Origin: an uncultured Porphyromonas sp. | GTDB taxonomy: Bacteria > Bacteroidota > Bacteroidia > Bacteroidales > Porphyromonadaceae | Length of the DNA: 64,000 bases | NCBI RefSeq assembly: GCF_938039215.1 | Contig: NZ_CALHVI010000004.1 | Coordinates: forward strand, 1 to 64,000 | Direction of reading: 5' to 3' | Part shown: one piece after another, positions 1 to 9,065 of the stretch | Layout of the letters: every line of letters starts with the position of its first letter | Position numbering within the stretch: position 1 is the first letter of the stretch | Made by a program: the position numbers and the translations under genes | The notes under the pieces: generated by a model | Told to the model about the DNA's origin: nothing | Seen by the model: only the letters and a program-made list of their open reading frames with translations | Databases searched by the model: none

Positions 1-64
1 GCACCTGCGTATAGACTTGCAGGAAGCTCGGAGCGGATTCGGTTTGTTTGGTAGGGATAGCCAT
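1..64 (-). CDS. N-terminus of an unidentified gene, cut by the window edge
   Basis: An ATG on the minus strand at 62-64 opens a frame that runs without a stop to the window edge and reads MAIPTKQTESAPSFLQVYTQ. Only 21 codons are visible, too few to name a family. No signal peptide is evident, so a cytoplasmic product is more likely. A -7 box (175-182, minus) lies about 110 bp upstream, which supports a real gene start here. It is separated from htpG by a hairpin that probably ends htpG transcription. Confidence 0.4.
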   Translation of the reverse strand, partial: MAIPTKQTESAPSFLQVYTQV

Positions 65-174
65 ACGACTGTTTTGGCTATGAAGACACTAAATGTCAAC
101 GATATATGAAATGGTTAAAACCCTGTACACCTTGGAAATGCCGTGCAATGGTCTCAATATGATGTGCCCAGAGG

Positions 175-182
175 CAAAGATA
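175..182 (-). promoter_or_regulatory. Bacteroidota -7 box for the gene starting at 64
   Basis: CAAAGATA on the plus strand, which is TATCTTTG on the minus strand and matches the TAnnTTTG consensus. No clear TTTG at -33 was found. Confidence 0.5.
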
Positions 183-200
183 AGGCCTGCGTCCAAAAGA

Positions 201-260
201 AGGCCGTGCCTCCAGCTCCCAAGCCACTGGAGTGGGCGGGGAAGACTGGAGGCACGGCCT
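201..260 (-). terminator. Hairpin downstream of htpG
   Basis: A perfect 15-bp inverted repeat (AGGCCGTGCCTCCAG at 201-215 and its complement at 246-260) with a 30-nt loop. On the minus strand it is followed by TCTTTT. It lies 20 bp past the htpG stop codon. Confidence 0.65.
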
Positions 261-279
261 AAGCGTATAGGGTAGCCTA

Positions 280-2337
280 CTAGAGGAGCTGGTGGCTACG
301 GCGGATGAAGGAGGCGAGCGCCTCACCCGAGAGGAGACCATTGCCTAGGAGAGCGAGGTCGATGAGCTGACCTACGAGCAGTTCGCTCGCACCGAAGCTC
401 TGGAGTTCGGACTTGATCTTACCCTCGATCTCTAACTTCTTGCTCCGGAGAGCCTCTAGCTCTTCACGCTCTGCAGTGGTGACTTCCTCGGGCTTCTTAG
501 CCGACTGTACCGTCTGAGCAGCTTCTACGAGTGAGGTCTGCTCCTTGAGCTCTGCACGTAGTGCGGTGAGCTTAGGTTCGACCACCTTTGCCTCCTCAGA
601 GAGGAGGCGCTGGATGAGTGGGTGCTCGGTATTGAGTACGACATTGTAGCCCTCGGGGAGGTCGCCATAGAAGTTCATTCCAGGCTGCAAGCGAGCCATC
701 TCCTGCATACGACGCATGAACTCACCTTGGGTAATGAGTACAGCATCGGCATCAGAGCCAAGAGCCTCAAGGGTCACGCTGTAGTTGCGCTTCTCTTCAC
801 GAGGTAGTCGCCCTTCGAAGATCGCCTTCAGTGTACCCTGCTCCGTCTCAGAGAGTGCTACGGCACGCTGCTCTTCCTTGGCGATCAGCTTCTCGATAGA
901 GTCGGAGTCGACACGTACGAAGCGAGTCTTCTCGAGCTTCTGCTCTAGCTGAGAGACGGCATGTACGTCGAGTGGCCCATCCAGCAGGAGCACGGAGTAG
1001 CCCTTCGCCTGAGCACGCTCGATGGCGGCATACTGCCCTTCACGGTCGTTGGTGTAGAGCCAGACGAGCTGACCATCCTTATCCGTCTGGTTGCTCTCGG
1101 TGAGGGTACGGTATTCCTCTAGGGTGAAGTGCTTACCCTCGAGATCTGTCACGAGGTCGAACTTCACGGCACGGTCATAGAACTTTTCATCGGAGAGCAT
1201 CCCATACTGGATGAAGACCTTCAGGCTCTCCCACTTCTCCTCGAAGAGGGGGCGCTCATTGCGGAAGAGTTCATCGAGTCGGTCTGCGACCTTCTTAGAG
1301 ATGTGGTTGGAGATCTTCTTGACCTGAGCATCGCTCTGGAGGTAGGAGCGAGAGACGTTCAGAGGAATGTCTGGCGAGTCAAGCACCCCATGTAAGAGGG
1401 TGAGGTACTCGGGGACGATACCCTCGACCTCCTCGGTGACGAAGACTTGATTAGCATAGAGCTGGATCTTATTGCGCTGCAGCTCCATCTGGTTCTTCAC
1501 CTTGGGGAAGTAGAGGATCCCCGTGAGGTTGAAGGGGTAGTCTACATTGAGATGGATCCAGAAGAGGGGCTCTTCGAAGGTCTGAGGGTAGAGCTGGTGG
1601 TAGAAGGCGATGTAGTCTTCATCCTTGAGCTCGGAGGGCTTCTTCGTCCAAGTAGGGTGAATATCGTTGATCTGGTTGTCCTCTTCGGTGTCTACATAGG
1701 CACCGTCCTTCCACTCCTGCTTCTTGCCGAAGACGATGGGGACGGGGAGGAACTTGCAGTACTTGTTCAGCAGGGTAGAGAGGCGATCCTTGCTTAGGAA
1801 CTCTTCGCTCTCGCTGTCGATATGTAGGATGATGTCCGTACCTCGCTCGGTGCGCTCGCCCTTCTCAAGGGTATATTCGGGGCTACCCTCACAGCTCCAG
1901 TGGATAGGCTCAGCACCTTCACGATAGGAGAGGGACTGGATCTCTACACGAGAGGAGACCATGAAGGAGGAGTAGAAGCCTAGGCCGAAGTGACCGATGA
2001 TGGCTACCTTGTCATCCTTGTACTTGTCGAGGAATTCCTCTGCCCCAGAGAAGGCGATCTGGTTGATGTACTTCTCTACCTCATCAGCAGTCATCCCTAT
2101 ACCTCGGTCGCTGACGGTGATGGTCTTCTGCTCGGGGTCGAAGCTGACAGATACCTGTAGCTCTCCGAGCTCGCCCTTGAACTCCCCTGCGGAGGCTAGG
2201 GCACGGAGCTTCTGCGTAGCATCTACTGCATTGGAGACAAGTTCCCGAAGGAAGATATCATGCTCACTGTAGAGGAACTTCTTGATGACGGGGAAGATAT
2301 TCTCACTCGTTACCCCGATCTTACCTTGCTTACTCAT
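280..2337 (-). CDS. htpG: HSP90-family molecular chaperone HtpG
   Basis: ATP-dependent cytosolic chaperone of the HSP90 family, 685 aa. The N-terminal GHKL ATPase domain shows ELVSNAVDA (residues 32-40), DRGIGM (77-82) and GHFGLGFYS (115-123), the ATP-binding signatures; middle and C-terminal dimerisation regions follow at normal length. The frame is open upstream for 44 more codons, but the start at 2337 (MSKQGKIGVT) matches the usual beginning of the family and is preferred. It is on the same strand as the tannase-like gene upstream, 107 bp away; no -7 box was seen in the gap. A strong hairpin follows the stop. Confidence 0.97.
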   Translation of the reverse strand: MSKQGKIGVTSENIFPVIKKFLYSEHDIFLRELVSNAVDATQKLRALASAGEFKGELGELQVSVSFDPEQKTITVSDRGIGMTADEVEKYINQIAFSGAEEFLDKYKDDKVAIIGHFGLGFYSSFMVSSRVEIQSLSYREGAEPIHWSCEGSPEYTLEKGERTERGTDIILHIDSESEEFLSKDRLSTLLNKYCKFLPVPIVFGKKQEWKDGAYVDTEEDNQINDIHPTWTKKPSELKDEDYIAFYHQLYPQTFEEPLFWIHLNVDYPFNLTGILYFPKVKNQMELQRNKIQLYANQVFVTEEVEGIVPEYLTLLHGVLDSPDIPLNVSRSYLQSDAQVKKISNHISKKVADRLDELFRNERPLFEEKWESLKVFIQYGMLSDEKFYDRAVKFDLVTDLEGKHFTLEEYRTLTESNQTDKDGQLVWLYTNDREGQYAAIERAQAKGYSVLLLDGPLDVHAVSQLEQKLEKTRFVRVDSDSIEKLIAKEEQRAVALSETEQGTLKAIFEGRLPREEKRNYSVTLEALGSDADAVLITQGEFMRRMQEMARLQPGMNFYGDLPEGYNVVLNTEHPLIQRLLSEEAKVVEPKLTALRAELKEQTSLVEAAQTVQSAKKPEEVTTAEREELEALRSKKLEIEGKIKSELQSFGASELLVGQLIDLALLGNGLLSGEALASFIRRSHQLL

Positions 2338-2444
2338 AGAGTCTATAGTTGATCTTGTATGATGGATATGCGTGTTATCTCTCCCCTTCACGCAAAGGGG
2401 ATGCCACTCTATGACTCTACGACAATATGGCAGTCCGATTCCCG

Positions 2445-3941
2445 CTATCGGACGATGGAGCGGATCCAAGCGAAGAGCTCACCGAGGGCATAGTCTCCGC
2501 TGTGAGGACGGTTCCAAGGGAGCTTGAAGTTCACCTCCTTGCCTACGTTCTCCAGCTTGGTAGCTAGGTTGATGATGACTGGGAAGGCTGTATCTCGGTC
2601 TCTCGCTCCGTGTCGGATGTACCAGTGGGGAGCGGTAGAGGCCTTGGGGTCTCCGATATAGTTCATGGGGTTCATCAGTCGAACTCGCTCCTTGAGGACG
2701 GGGCTAAGGTGTCTACCCGTCTGAGTCGCAGCCCATGGGGTGAAGTTAGCATCGCTCCCCGCATCGTCTCCGAAGAGTCCATTCTCTCCGCTGGCTGTCG
2801 CACCATCGATGCCATAGCTGTCGAAGGCGGGTACCCCCTTCAGTGGCTGGGTGGAGACGACATAGTCGAGGTACTTCGAGAGGTCGAGGTCGGTGATGTA
2901 CTCTCCCTGCTGTCGCTGACGGGGACCCATACCCTGAGGGGGCATGCCTGCACCTCTGTTGGGGGTGGGAGGTGCGCTGACACCGCCGTTGATAGGAGCC
3001 TGCCCATGGGCCTGCTGGGAGAAGGAGAATCCGATGCTGTCGGGGATAGTAGCCCCAGCATCCTTGGCCTCCTGAGCACTCGTGATGAGGAGCTTCTTGA
3101 GGTAGGAGGGGTAGGTCTCTGCTGTCAGAGGTGTGCCGTCAGGGAGGCTCAGCCCAAGTGAGGCTTGATAGGCGGGGAACTGGCTCGCTAGCGCTGTCGT
3201 GAGGGCTCGCTTATCCTCGCTGAGGGACTGCCTACTCGCCGTCTGCCCGTAGAGCCACTCATAGGCCATGTCGGCATGATCTAGGTCGATGATAGGGCAG
3301 TAGCATACCGAGGCGAAGACATCATCACGCTCTTCGGCTGCCCCCATTGCTTTGAGCGCTGGGGCATAGCTCGGATGATTGCCCGTAGCACCGAGCAGGG
3401 CGGACATCGCTCCTCCAGCGCTGGTACCATCAGTGATGATACGCTCCTTGTCCCCTGGGATCTCCCTATCGAAGTGGCGGAGGTAGCGTACGGCGGCCTT
3501 GAGGTCGAGTAGACCCTTGGGTGCTCGACCCGTGTAGAGGGTCTTCTTGCCCTGTGGCACCGTCGATCGACGCCCACGGCTACCTGGGATCACGAGGACA
3601 TAGCCCTCGGCCAAGGCTCGTCCAGAGGCATCGTCTGCCTGAGGCTCACCTGCTCGGCTCTCCATGTAGCCTCCTACATAGGTGCGTAGGAAGATAGGGG
3701 TACGCTCCGTAGCCCCATCGGGGATGAAGATATTGAGGTACTGATAGGTGGAGTCCTCTACGTGAGAGACATAGTAGAGCTGGGTATAGGCGGTGTAGCT
3801 CACGCTGTGCCCATCGGGCATCGTGAGCTGGGTCTTCACCCCCTTGGTGCGATCGAAGCTAAGGGGAGTGGCGGTCTTAGTCTTGGCAGAGAGCCCCATG
3901 GAGCAGAGGGCACCAAGCAGTACGAAGAGGGACTTTTTCAT
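2445..3941 (-). CDS. Secreted alpha/beta hydrolase, subtype B tannase-like
   Basis: A 498-aa exported esterase. The signal peptide covers about residues 1-19, ending at MGLSA/K. The nucleophile elbow GTSAGG is at 172-177 (Ser174), followed by the DDVFASVCYCPIIDLDHAD region that I associate with bacterial subtype B tannases. Likely acid and base are Asp448 (GARD) and His480 (RPHSGDY). The family hydrolyses galloyl or similar phenolic esters, but homologues in gut and oral Bacteroidales are mostly uncharacterised, so the substrate is open. The frame also allows a GTG start three codons earlier (3950); the ATG directly before KKSLF is preferred because it gives a clean signal peptide. A small hairpin (2433-2453) overlaps the stop. 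Confidence 0.75.
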   Translation of the reverse strand: MKKSLFVLLGALCSMGLSAKTKTATPLSFDRTKGVKTQLTMPDGHSVSYTAYTQLYYVSHVEDSTYQYLNIFIPDGATERTPIFLRTYVGGYMESRAGEPQADDASGRALAEGYVLVIPGSRGRRSTVPQGKKTLYTGRAPKGLLDLKAAVRYLRHFDREIPGDKERIITDGTSAGGAMSALLGATGNHPSYAPALKAMGAAEERDDVFASVCYCPIIDLDHADMAYEWLYGQTASRQSLSEDKRALTTALASQFPAYQASLGLSLPDGTPLTAETYPSYLKKLLITSAQEAKDAGATIPDSIGFSFSQQAHGQAPINGGVSAPPTPNRGAGMPPQGMGPRQRQQGEYITDLDLSKYLDYVVSTQPLKGVPAFDSYGIDGATASGENGLFGDDAGSDANFTPWAATQTGRHLSPVLKERVRLMNPMNYIGDPKASTAPHWYIRHGARDRDTAFPVIINLATKLENVGKEVNFKLPWNRPHSGDYALGELFAWIRSIVR

Positions 3942-4106
3942 CTTCTGCACGTTGATCTTAGTGAGTGAATCGTGATGGATAGCGAAGTGCTCGATCAGAG
4001 AGGCACTTATTGTCCCTTAGAGCTCCAGCAGAGGGGAAGGTTTAATGCCTCGTCGTGCTCAGCCTAGATTTGCCCTCTGGGGTGGGGTATTATCCTTCAT
4101 CCTAGC

Positions 4107-4193
4107 ACCCCATTCATGGGTCACTCGAGTACCCCATGAATGGGTCGGTCGGGTGACCCATGTATGGGTCCCTCTGGGGAGGCATGCATGGGT
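4107..4193. repeat. Array of four 24-bp palindromic units (family I, copy 1)
   Basis: Four palindromes of the form ACCC(C)ATNNATGGGT have centres at 4114.5, 4138.5, 4162.5 and 4186.5, an exact 24-bp period. The two central bases vary (TC, GA, GT, GC) and the spacers are 9-10 bp. The last unit is degenerate (AGGCATGCATGGGT). The array lies between the divergent tannase-like gene and sdaA, about 80 bp upstream of the sdaA -7 box. Copies with the same period are at 35547-35654 and 48112-48221. The spacers are far too short for a CRISPR. Confidence 0.85.
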
Positions 4194-4275
4194 GTCTCTG
4201 GAGTGGATCGGGTAGGGGCATGTCTACCCCAAGGCGGATAATGGCGAGAAATGTACGCCGAGGCTGAGGATTTTG

Positions 4276-4283
4276 TATCTTTG
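4276..4283 (+). promoter_or_regulatory. -7 box of the sdaA promoter
   Basis: TATCTTTG, an exact match to TAnnTTTG, 66 bp upstream of the sdaA ATG. Confidence 0.65.
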
Positions 4284-4349
4284 AATAGGAGGGTAGCCTC
4301 AATCCCGTGTCGCATACCTATGTAGGCGGCACGAATCGTTATAGCATCA

Positions 4350-5576
4350 ATGGAGACAATCAAGCAGATATTCCGCATAGGGAGTGGCCCCAGCAGTAGC
4401 CACACGATGGGTCCACGTCGGGCCGCAGAGCAGTTCCGTGCCCGCTGTCCCGAAGCTCGTAGATATGATGTCACGCTCTATGGGAGCTTGGCTGCTACGG
4501 GTAAGGGACACATGACTGATGTTGCCATCCTTGAGACTCTTATCCCAGTGGCCCCAACGGAGATCCACTGGAAGCCCGATATTACCCTACCGTTTCACCC
4601 CAATGGAATGAAGTTCGAGGGCTTCGATGCTGAGGGGCGACTCCTAGATACCTACACAGTCTTTAGTATCGGAGGGGGGACGCTGGCCAATGAGCAGTTC
4701 AATGAGCAGAAGTCCGCTACCATCTATCCCGATAGTCGGATCATCGATATCATGCATCGTATCCACGAAGAGGATGCTACCTTCTGGGAATATGTCGAGC
4801 ACTATGAGGGTAGGGAGATCTGGGACTATCTGGCAGAGATCTGGCAGGTGATGCAGCGTGCTATCCATGCGGGGCTTTCCGCTGAAGGGGTGCTCCCAGG
4901 AGGCTTGGGGCTGCGTCGTAAGGCGGCTCTATACAAGGTCAAGGCCGAAGGCTATGGCTCGGCGAGCATCAAGAATAGAGGGCTCGTCTATGCCTATGCG
5001 CTCGCCGTCAGTGAGCACAATGCCTCTGGCGGACAAGTCGTCACCGCCCCTACCTGCGGAAGCTGTGGGGTCGTCCCCGCTGTGCTCTATCATCTGAAGA
5101 CCAGCCGAGAGTTCCCTGATCAGAGCATCCTGAGAGCACTAGCCACGGCGGGGCTCTTCGCCAATGTCGTACGCACCAATGCCTCGATCTCAGGAGCTGA
5201 GGTAGGGTGTCAGGGCGAGGTGGGGGTAGCTTGTGCCATGGGCGCAGCGGCTGCTAGTCAGCTCTTCGGTGGATCCAACCTCCAGATCGAGTACTCGGCA
5301 GAGATGGGCCTCGAGCACCATCTAGGCCTCACCTGCGACCCCGTCTGTGGGCTGGTACAGATCCCCTGCATCGAGCGCAATGCCTTTGCAGCAGCACGAG
5401 CCCTTGATGCCAATACCTATGGGACCTTCAGCGATGGACGACATCGAGTGAGCTTCGACCAAGTCGTCGAGGTGATGCGCAAGACGGGACACGACCTGCC
5501 CAGTCTCTATCGTGAGACTTCGACAGGGGGGCTAGCCAGCGCTTACTCTGCCAAGAAGCCTCCTCGCCCTTGGTAA
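4350..5576 (+). CDS. sdaA: L-serine ammonia-lyase (iron-sulfur, single chain)
   Basis: Deaminates L-serine to pyruvate and ammonia in the cytoplasm. The 408-aa chain carries both parts of the iron-sulfur enzyme: an N-terminal beta domain with SGPSSSHTMGP (12-22), and a C-terminal alpha domain with CGSCG (Cys236, Cys239), Cys287, Cys295 and CDPVC...C (Cys329, Cys333, Cys340), candidates for the [4Fe-4S] ligands. A TATCTTTG promoter box and a palindrome array lie upstream. The next gene follows after 23 bp, so sdaA may head a transcript that continues into the DUF4294, SGNH and lipoprotein genes. Serine use fits an amino-acid-fermenting anaerobe. Confidence 0.95.
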   Translation: METIKQIFRIGSGPSSSHTMGPRRAAEQFRARCPEARRYDVTLYGSLAATGKGHMTDVAILETLIPVAPTEIHWKPDITLPFHPNGMKFEGFDAEGRLLDTYTVFSIGGGTLANEQFNEQKSATIYPDSRIIDIMHRIHEEDATFWEYVEHYEGREIWDYLAEIWQVMQRAIHAGLSAEGVLPGGLGLRRKAALYKVKAEGYGSASIKNRGLVYAYALAVSEHNASGGQVVTAPTCGSCGVVPAVLYHLKTSREFPDQSILRALATAGLFANVVRTNASISGAEVGCQGEVGVACAMGAAAASQLFGGSNLQIEYSAEMGLEHHLGLTCDPVCGLVQIPCIERNAFAAARALDANTYGTFSDGRHRVSFDQVVEVMRKTGHDLPSLYRETSTGGLASAYSAKKPPRPW

Positions 5577-5599
5577 CCACTTAGTCAAGAGCTTGATCT

Positions 5600-6208
5600 A
5601 TGAATCTTAGAGCATCACTCCTCACGATCCTTGGCCTCGTCCTCTTCACTCTGGGTAGCCCCAGTGGGGGACTTCATGCCCAGACCCCTGACACGATCCC
5701 AGCGATCCGTATGCTCAACGATAGCTTGATCGAGATCAATCTAGCTAATATCTACGTCTCGGCTCATCGCACGGTACGACCACTCACCCCCCTGGAGCGC
5801 CAGCAACTCTGGCGACGCATACGAGATGTCAAGAAGGTCTACCCCTATGCCAAGTACGTAGCCGCCACCATCATCGAGACCTACGAGTACATGCAGACCC
5901 TCCCAGAGAAGGAGCAAGAGCCCCATCTGAAGCGTGTCGAGGTCGAGCTCAAGCGAGATATGGAGCCTAAGATGAAGGACCTCACCCTAGGGCAAGGCAA
6001 GCTCCTCATCAAGCTCATCAATCGCCAGTGTGGGATGACAGGCTACGAGCTGGTCCAAGCCTTCCTTGGAAGCTTCAAGGCCTGGAGTTGGCAGATCTTC
6101 GCTCGCATCACGGGGGCGAACCTCAAGTCCACCTACTCCCCCGAAACCAATCCCGATGATGCACTGACCGAGCGTATCGTCCGCCTCTATGATCAGCATA
6201 TACTCTGA
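5600..6208 (+). CDS. DUF4294 family exported protein
   Basis: A 202-aa protein with a signal peptide (about 1-27, ending LHAQ/T) and a conserved DUF4294-type body: the stretch around RIRDVKKVYPYAKYVA, then GQGKLLIKLINRQ and TGYELV. The family is restricted to Bacteroidota and has no assigned function; the signal peptide suggests the periplasm. It starts 23 bp after sdaA and ends 17 bp before the next gene, so it is probably co-transcribed. Confidence 0.8.
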   Translation: MNLRASLLTILGLVLFTLGSPSGGLHAQTPDTIPAIRMLNDSLIEINLANIYVSAHRTVRPLTPLERQQLWRRIRDVKKVYPYAKYVAATIIETYEYMQTLPEKEQEPHLKRVEVELKRDMEPKMKDLTLGQGKLLIKLINRQCGMTGYELVQAFLGSFKAWSWQIFARITGANLKSTYSPETNPDDALTERIVRLYDQHIL

Positions 6209-6225
6209 AGACTAGACCGAGCACA

Positions 6226-8328
6226 ATGAGAAAGCGACTTTATCTCTATCTCTTACTCCTCTTAGGTGTGAGCCTCTCTGCGGAGGGGCGAACGAAAGCT
6301 CCCATCCGTGTAGCTTGTATCGGAAATAGTATCACCTACGGCTATGGGCTCCAAGATCGTGATCGGGAGGCCTATCCCGTCCTGCTACAGCAGTTCCTCG
6401 GAGCTAAGTATCAGGTAGAGAACTTCGGGAAGTCGGGTGCCACCCTGCTCTCTCGTGGGCATCGCCCCTACTTCGAGCAAGAGGAGTATCGTCGAGCCTT
6501 AGCCTTCCGCCCCGACATCGCTGTGATCCATCTCGGGGTGAACGATACTGATCCTCGCAATTGGCCCAACTATCGGGATGAGTTCATCCCCGACTACCGC
6601 CATCTGATCGACACGCTACGCTCCATCTCCCCTCGGGTGCGCATCCTCATCGCTCGCACGACTCCGATAGGTGTGGAGCATCATCGCTTCGAGTCGGGGA
6701 CTCGGGATTGGCAGCTACAGATCCAGCAGGCCATCGAGCGTGTAGCTACGAGTGCAGGTGTCGAGCTTATTGACTTCCATGCTCCGCTTTATCCCTTCCC
6801 TCATTACTTCCCAGATGCCGTGCACCCTACAGCTCCTGGGACTCGCATCCTAGCCGAGACAGCTTACCGAGCTGTCTCGGGGAACTATGGCGGACTACAG
6901 CTCCCTGCGATCTATTCAGAGGGGATGGTGCTCCAGCGTGAGCGTCCCCTCGTCCTGAGGGGTACTGCAGATGCTGGGGAGAAGGTCTCGCTCTCCTTCC
7001 GTGGCTGGCGAGGTCGGGCTAAGGCAAACGGGCTAGGGGAGTGGACGATCACCCTCCCAGCTCAGTCGGCAGGAGGCCCCTATACCCTCGAGGTGAGTAC
7101 ATCACACCGCAAGATCAAGCTCCATGAGGTCTATGTCGGTGAGGTCTGGCTATGCTCAGGACAGTCCAATATGGCCTTCACCCTCGGGGAGAGTAGTGAT
7201 GAGGAGCATCGCCCCATCCAGTCCGATAGCCTCCTGCGTATCTACAGCATGCAGCCCGCTCATGAGACGACGGCTACAGCTTGGCCTCTTAGCTTCCTCG
7301 ACTCCCTAGATCAGCTTCGCTACTATCGCCCCACTTCTTGGGAGGGAGCGACCCCTAGTCGAACGAATATCTCAGCCATAGCCTACCACTTTGCTCGTGA
7401 GCTGAGGGATAGCCTCAAGATACCCGTCGGGATCGTAGTCAACGCTGTGGGGGGATCTCCTACGGAGGCTTGGATCGATCGAGCGACTCTAGAGATGAAG
7501 CTCCCTGCTATCCTCCGTCATTGGCGAACGAATGACTTCATCATGCCGTGGGTGAGGGAGCGTGCAGGGCAGAATCTAGAGGCTCGTAGCACACCGCTAG
7601 CTCGTCACCCCTATGCTCCCACTTATCTCTACGATACGGGCATACGCCCGCTCAAGGACTTTGCCTTCCGTGGGGCACTCTGGTATCAAGGGGAGTCTAA
7701 TGCGCACAACGTAGAGGCGCACGAACAGCTCTTCCCCCTCCTCATCGAGAGCTGGAGGAAGACCTTCGGTGCTACTCTTCCCTTCTATTATGTACAGCTC
7801 TCCTCCCTCAATCGTCCCTCTTGGCCCGCCTTCCGAGACAGTCAGCGTCGCCTAGCCCGTCCCGCAGAGGGGGTAGAGATGGTGGTATCTCTAGATCATG
7901 GCCTCAAGACAGATGTGCATCCTCGAGTTAAGTATCCCATCGGGCATCGCCTAGCACTGCTAGCACTATCGAGACAGTATGGGTACAGCTCGCTGGAGGC
8001 TCGTAGCCCTGAGCTACAGCACCTCACCCTACAGCCTCATGCGCTCCAGCTCTCCTTCTCGGGGACCTCTCTGCTACGTACCTCTGACCGAGCTGACCTT
8101 AGAGGCTTCGAGCTCGTCACCGAAGGGGGGAATACTTACCCGCTCACGGGCACGATCAAGGGTCAGACTGTCACACTTCGTCTCCCCGCTTCACTCTCTG
8201 GGCAAGCGCTCTGGCTACTACGCTATGCCTTCCGCCCCTACACCGATGCCAACCTCACAGGAGCTACGGGCCTGCCCGTAGGTACCTTCTCCATAGATAT
8301 CAAGACCCACGCTCATGGCGCTCAATAG
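6226..8328 (+). CDS. Two-domain SGNH hydrolase / sialate O-acetylesterase
   Basis: A 700-aa exported carbohydrate esterase with two putative catalytic units. After a signal peptide (about 1-20) comes an SGNH/GDSL domain with GNSIT (Ser35), GVND (104-107) and DAVH (Asp197, His200). From about residue 225 a sialate O-acetylesterase-type domain begins, with LPAIYSEGMVLQ, a beta-sandwich insert, then VWLCSGQSNM (Ser314) and WYQGESN further on. Enzymes of this kind remove O-acetyl groups from sialic acid or other glycans; two-domain versions occur in glycan-foraging Bacteroidales. No other sialic-acid gene is nearby, so the substrate is inferred. It overlaps the next gene by 14 bp. Confidence 0.85.
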   Translation: MRKRLYLYLLLLLGVSLSAEGRTKAPIRVACIGNSITYGYGLQDRDREAYPVLLQQFLGAKYQVENFGKSGATLLSRGHRPYFEQEEYRRALAFRPDIAVIHLGVNDTDPRNWPNYRDEFIPDYRHLIDTLRSISPRVRILIARTTPIGVEHHRFESGTRDWQLQIQQAIERVATSAGVELIDFHAPLYPFPHYFPDAVHPTAPGTRILAETAYRAVSGNYGGLQLPAIYSEGMVLQRERPLVLRGTADAGEKVSLSFRGWRGRAKANGLGEWTITLPAQSAGGPYTLEVSTSHRKIKLHEVYVGEVWLCSGQSNMAFTLGESSDEEHRPIQSDSLLRIYSMQPAHETTATAWPLSFLDSLDQLRYYRPTSWEGATPSRTNISAIAYHFARELRDSLKIPVGIVVNAVGGSPTEAWIDRATLEMKLPAILRHWRTNDFIMPWVRERAGQNLEARSTPLARHPYAPTYLYDTGIRPLKDFAFRGALWYQGESNAHNVEAHEQLFPLLIESWRKTFGATLPFYYVQLSSLNRPSWPAFRDSQRRLARPAEGVEMVVSLDHGLKTDVHPRVKYPIGHRLALLALSRQYGYSSLEARSPELQHLTLQPHALQLSFSGTSLLRTSDRADLRGFELVTEGGNTYPLTGTIKGQTVTLRLPASLSGQALWLLRYAFRPYTDANLTGATGLPVGTFSIDIKTHAHGAQ

Positions 8329-9022
8329 ATCCATCCTTTCACTCGCCTTCCTAGGCGTAGCCCTCTCAGTAGGTAGCATCTCTTGCTCCTCCTCACTACC
8401 CAAACTTACCATCGAGCTTGGTAAGTTAGCTCCCAGTGATACCCTAGCCTATGTGACCTACATAGGTGAGGGGATGCAAGAGACTGATACCTTAGTTCAC
8501 TTCTCCGAGAAGATCTCGCTGAGCCCAGATACAGCACGCTTCCGCAGGATCTCCTTTGTCCATGCCTCGGGGGACGAAGTACTCCTCTATGCTTGGAATG
8601 GTAAGGAATGGAAGAGAGAGAAAGCTCCTGCTAAGGAAGAAGCCCCCTTCACAGAGCTCTCCGAAGCCTATGACTTCCGAGGCCGAGACATCCAAGGGAA
8701 GGAGCGAAGCCTCTCGGAGCTCTATCGCAAGCAGCCTGTGGAGTTGGTCTTTGTCTCCCCCGAGCGTATGCAGAGCATCACTAAGCAGGAGCAAGCGCAG
8801 CTGAAGCTGAAGGCTCACCCCGACAGCCTGCAGTTCGTCTTCCTCTATCCTTCGCTATCAGACTCCACAGTACGAGCCCAGCTACGCAGGGATAGCCTCC
8901 AAGGGATTGCCTTCTCTGATAGTCTAGGCCTTGTCACGAGACTTCGCCGAGACTACGGGGTCCAAGGGAAAGACCAACCCGTACGCTTCCGTATCGATAC
9001 CTTAGGCAAGATCAAACGCTGA
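8315..9022 (+). CDS. Putative lipoprotein, unknown function
   Basis: 235 aa with a lipoprotein signal: hydrophobic residues 5-20, then SISC with the acceptor Cys24. The order of the body resembles Bacteroidota lipoproteins with an N-terminal DUF4369-like beta domain and a C-terminal thioredoxin-like part, but no CxxC motif is present, so any redox role is unlikely. The ATG lies inside the end of the upstream esterase gene (14-bp overlap), suggesting translational coupling. I do not recognise a specific family. Confidence 0.7.
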   Translation: MALNRSILSLAFLGVALSVGSISCSSSLPKLTIELGKLAPSDTLAYVTYIGEGMQETDTLVHFSEKISLSPDTARFRRISFVHASGDEVLLYAWNGKEWKREKAPAKEEAPFTELSEAYDFRGRDIQGKERSLSELYRKQPVELVFVSPERMQSITKQEQAQLKLKAHPDSLQFVFLYPSLSDSTVRAQLRRDSLQGIAFSDSLGLVTRLRRDYGVQGKDQPVRFRIDTLGKIKR

Positions 9023-9065
9023 TCCCCTCTCCCCACCTTACCTCTACTACACACTACACACGACC

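Noticed and set aside
4107..4193. CRISPR-like repeat arrays
   Set aside because: Units are 13-15 bp palindromes with spacers near 10 bp, far below CRISPR repeat (about 23-40 bp) and spacer (about 30-40 bp) lengths, and no cas gene is in the window.
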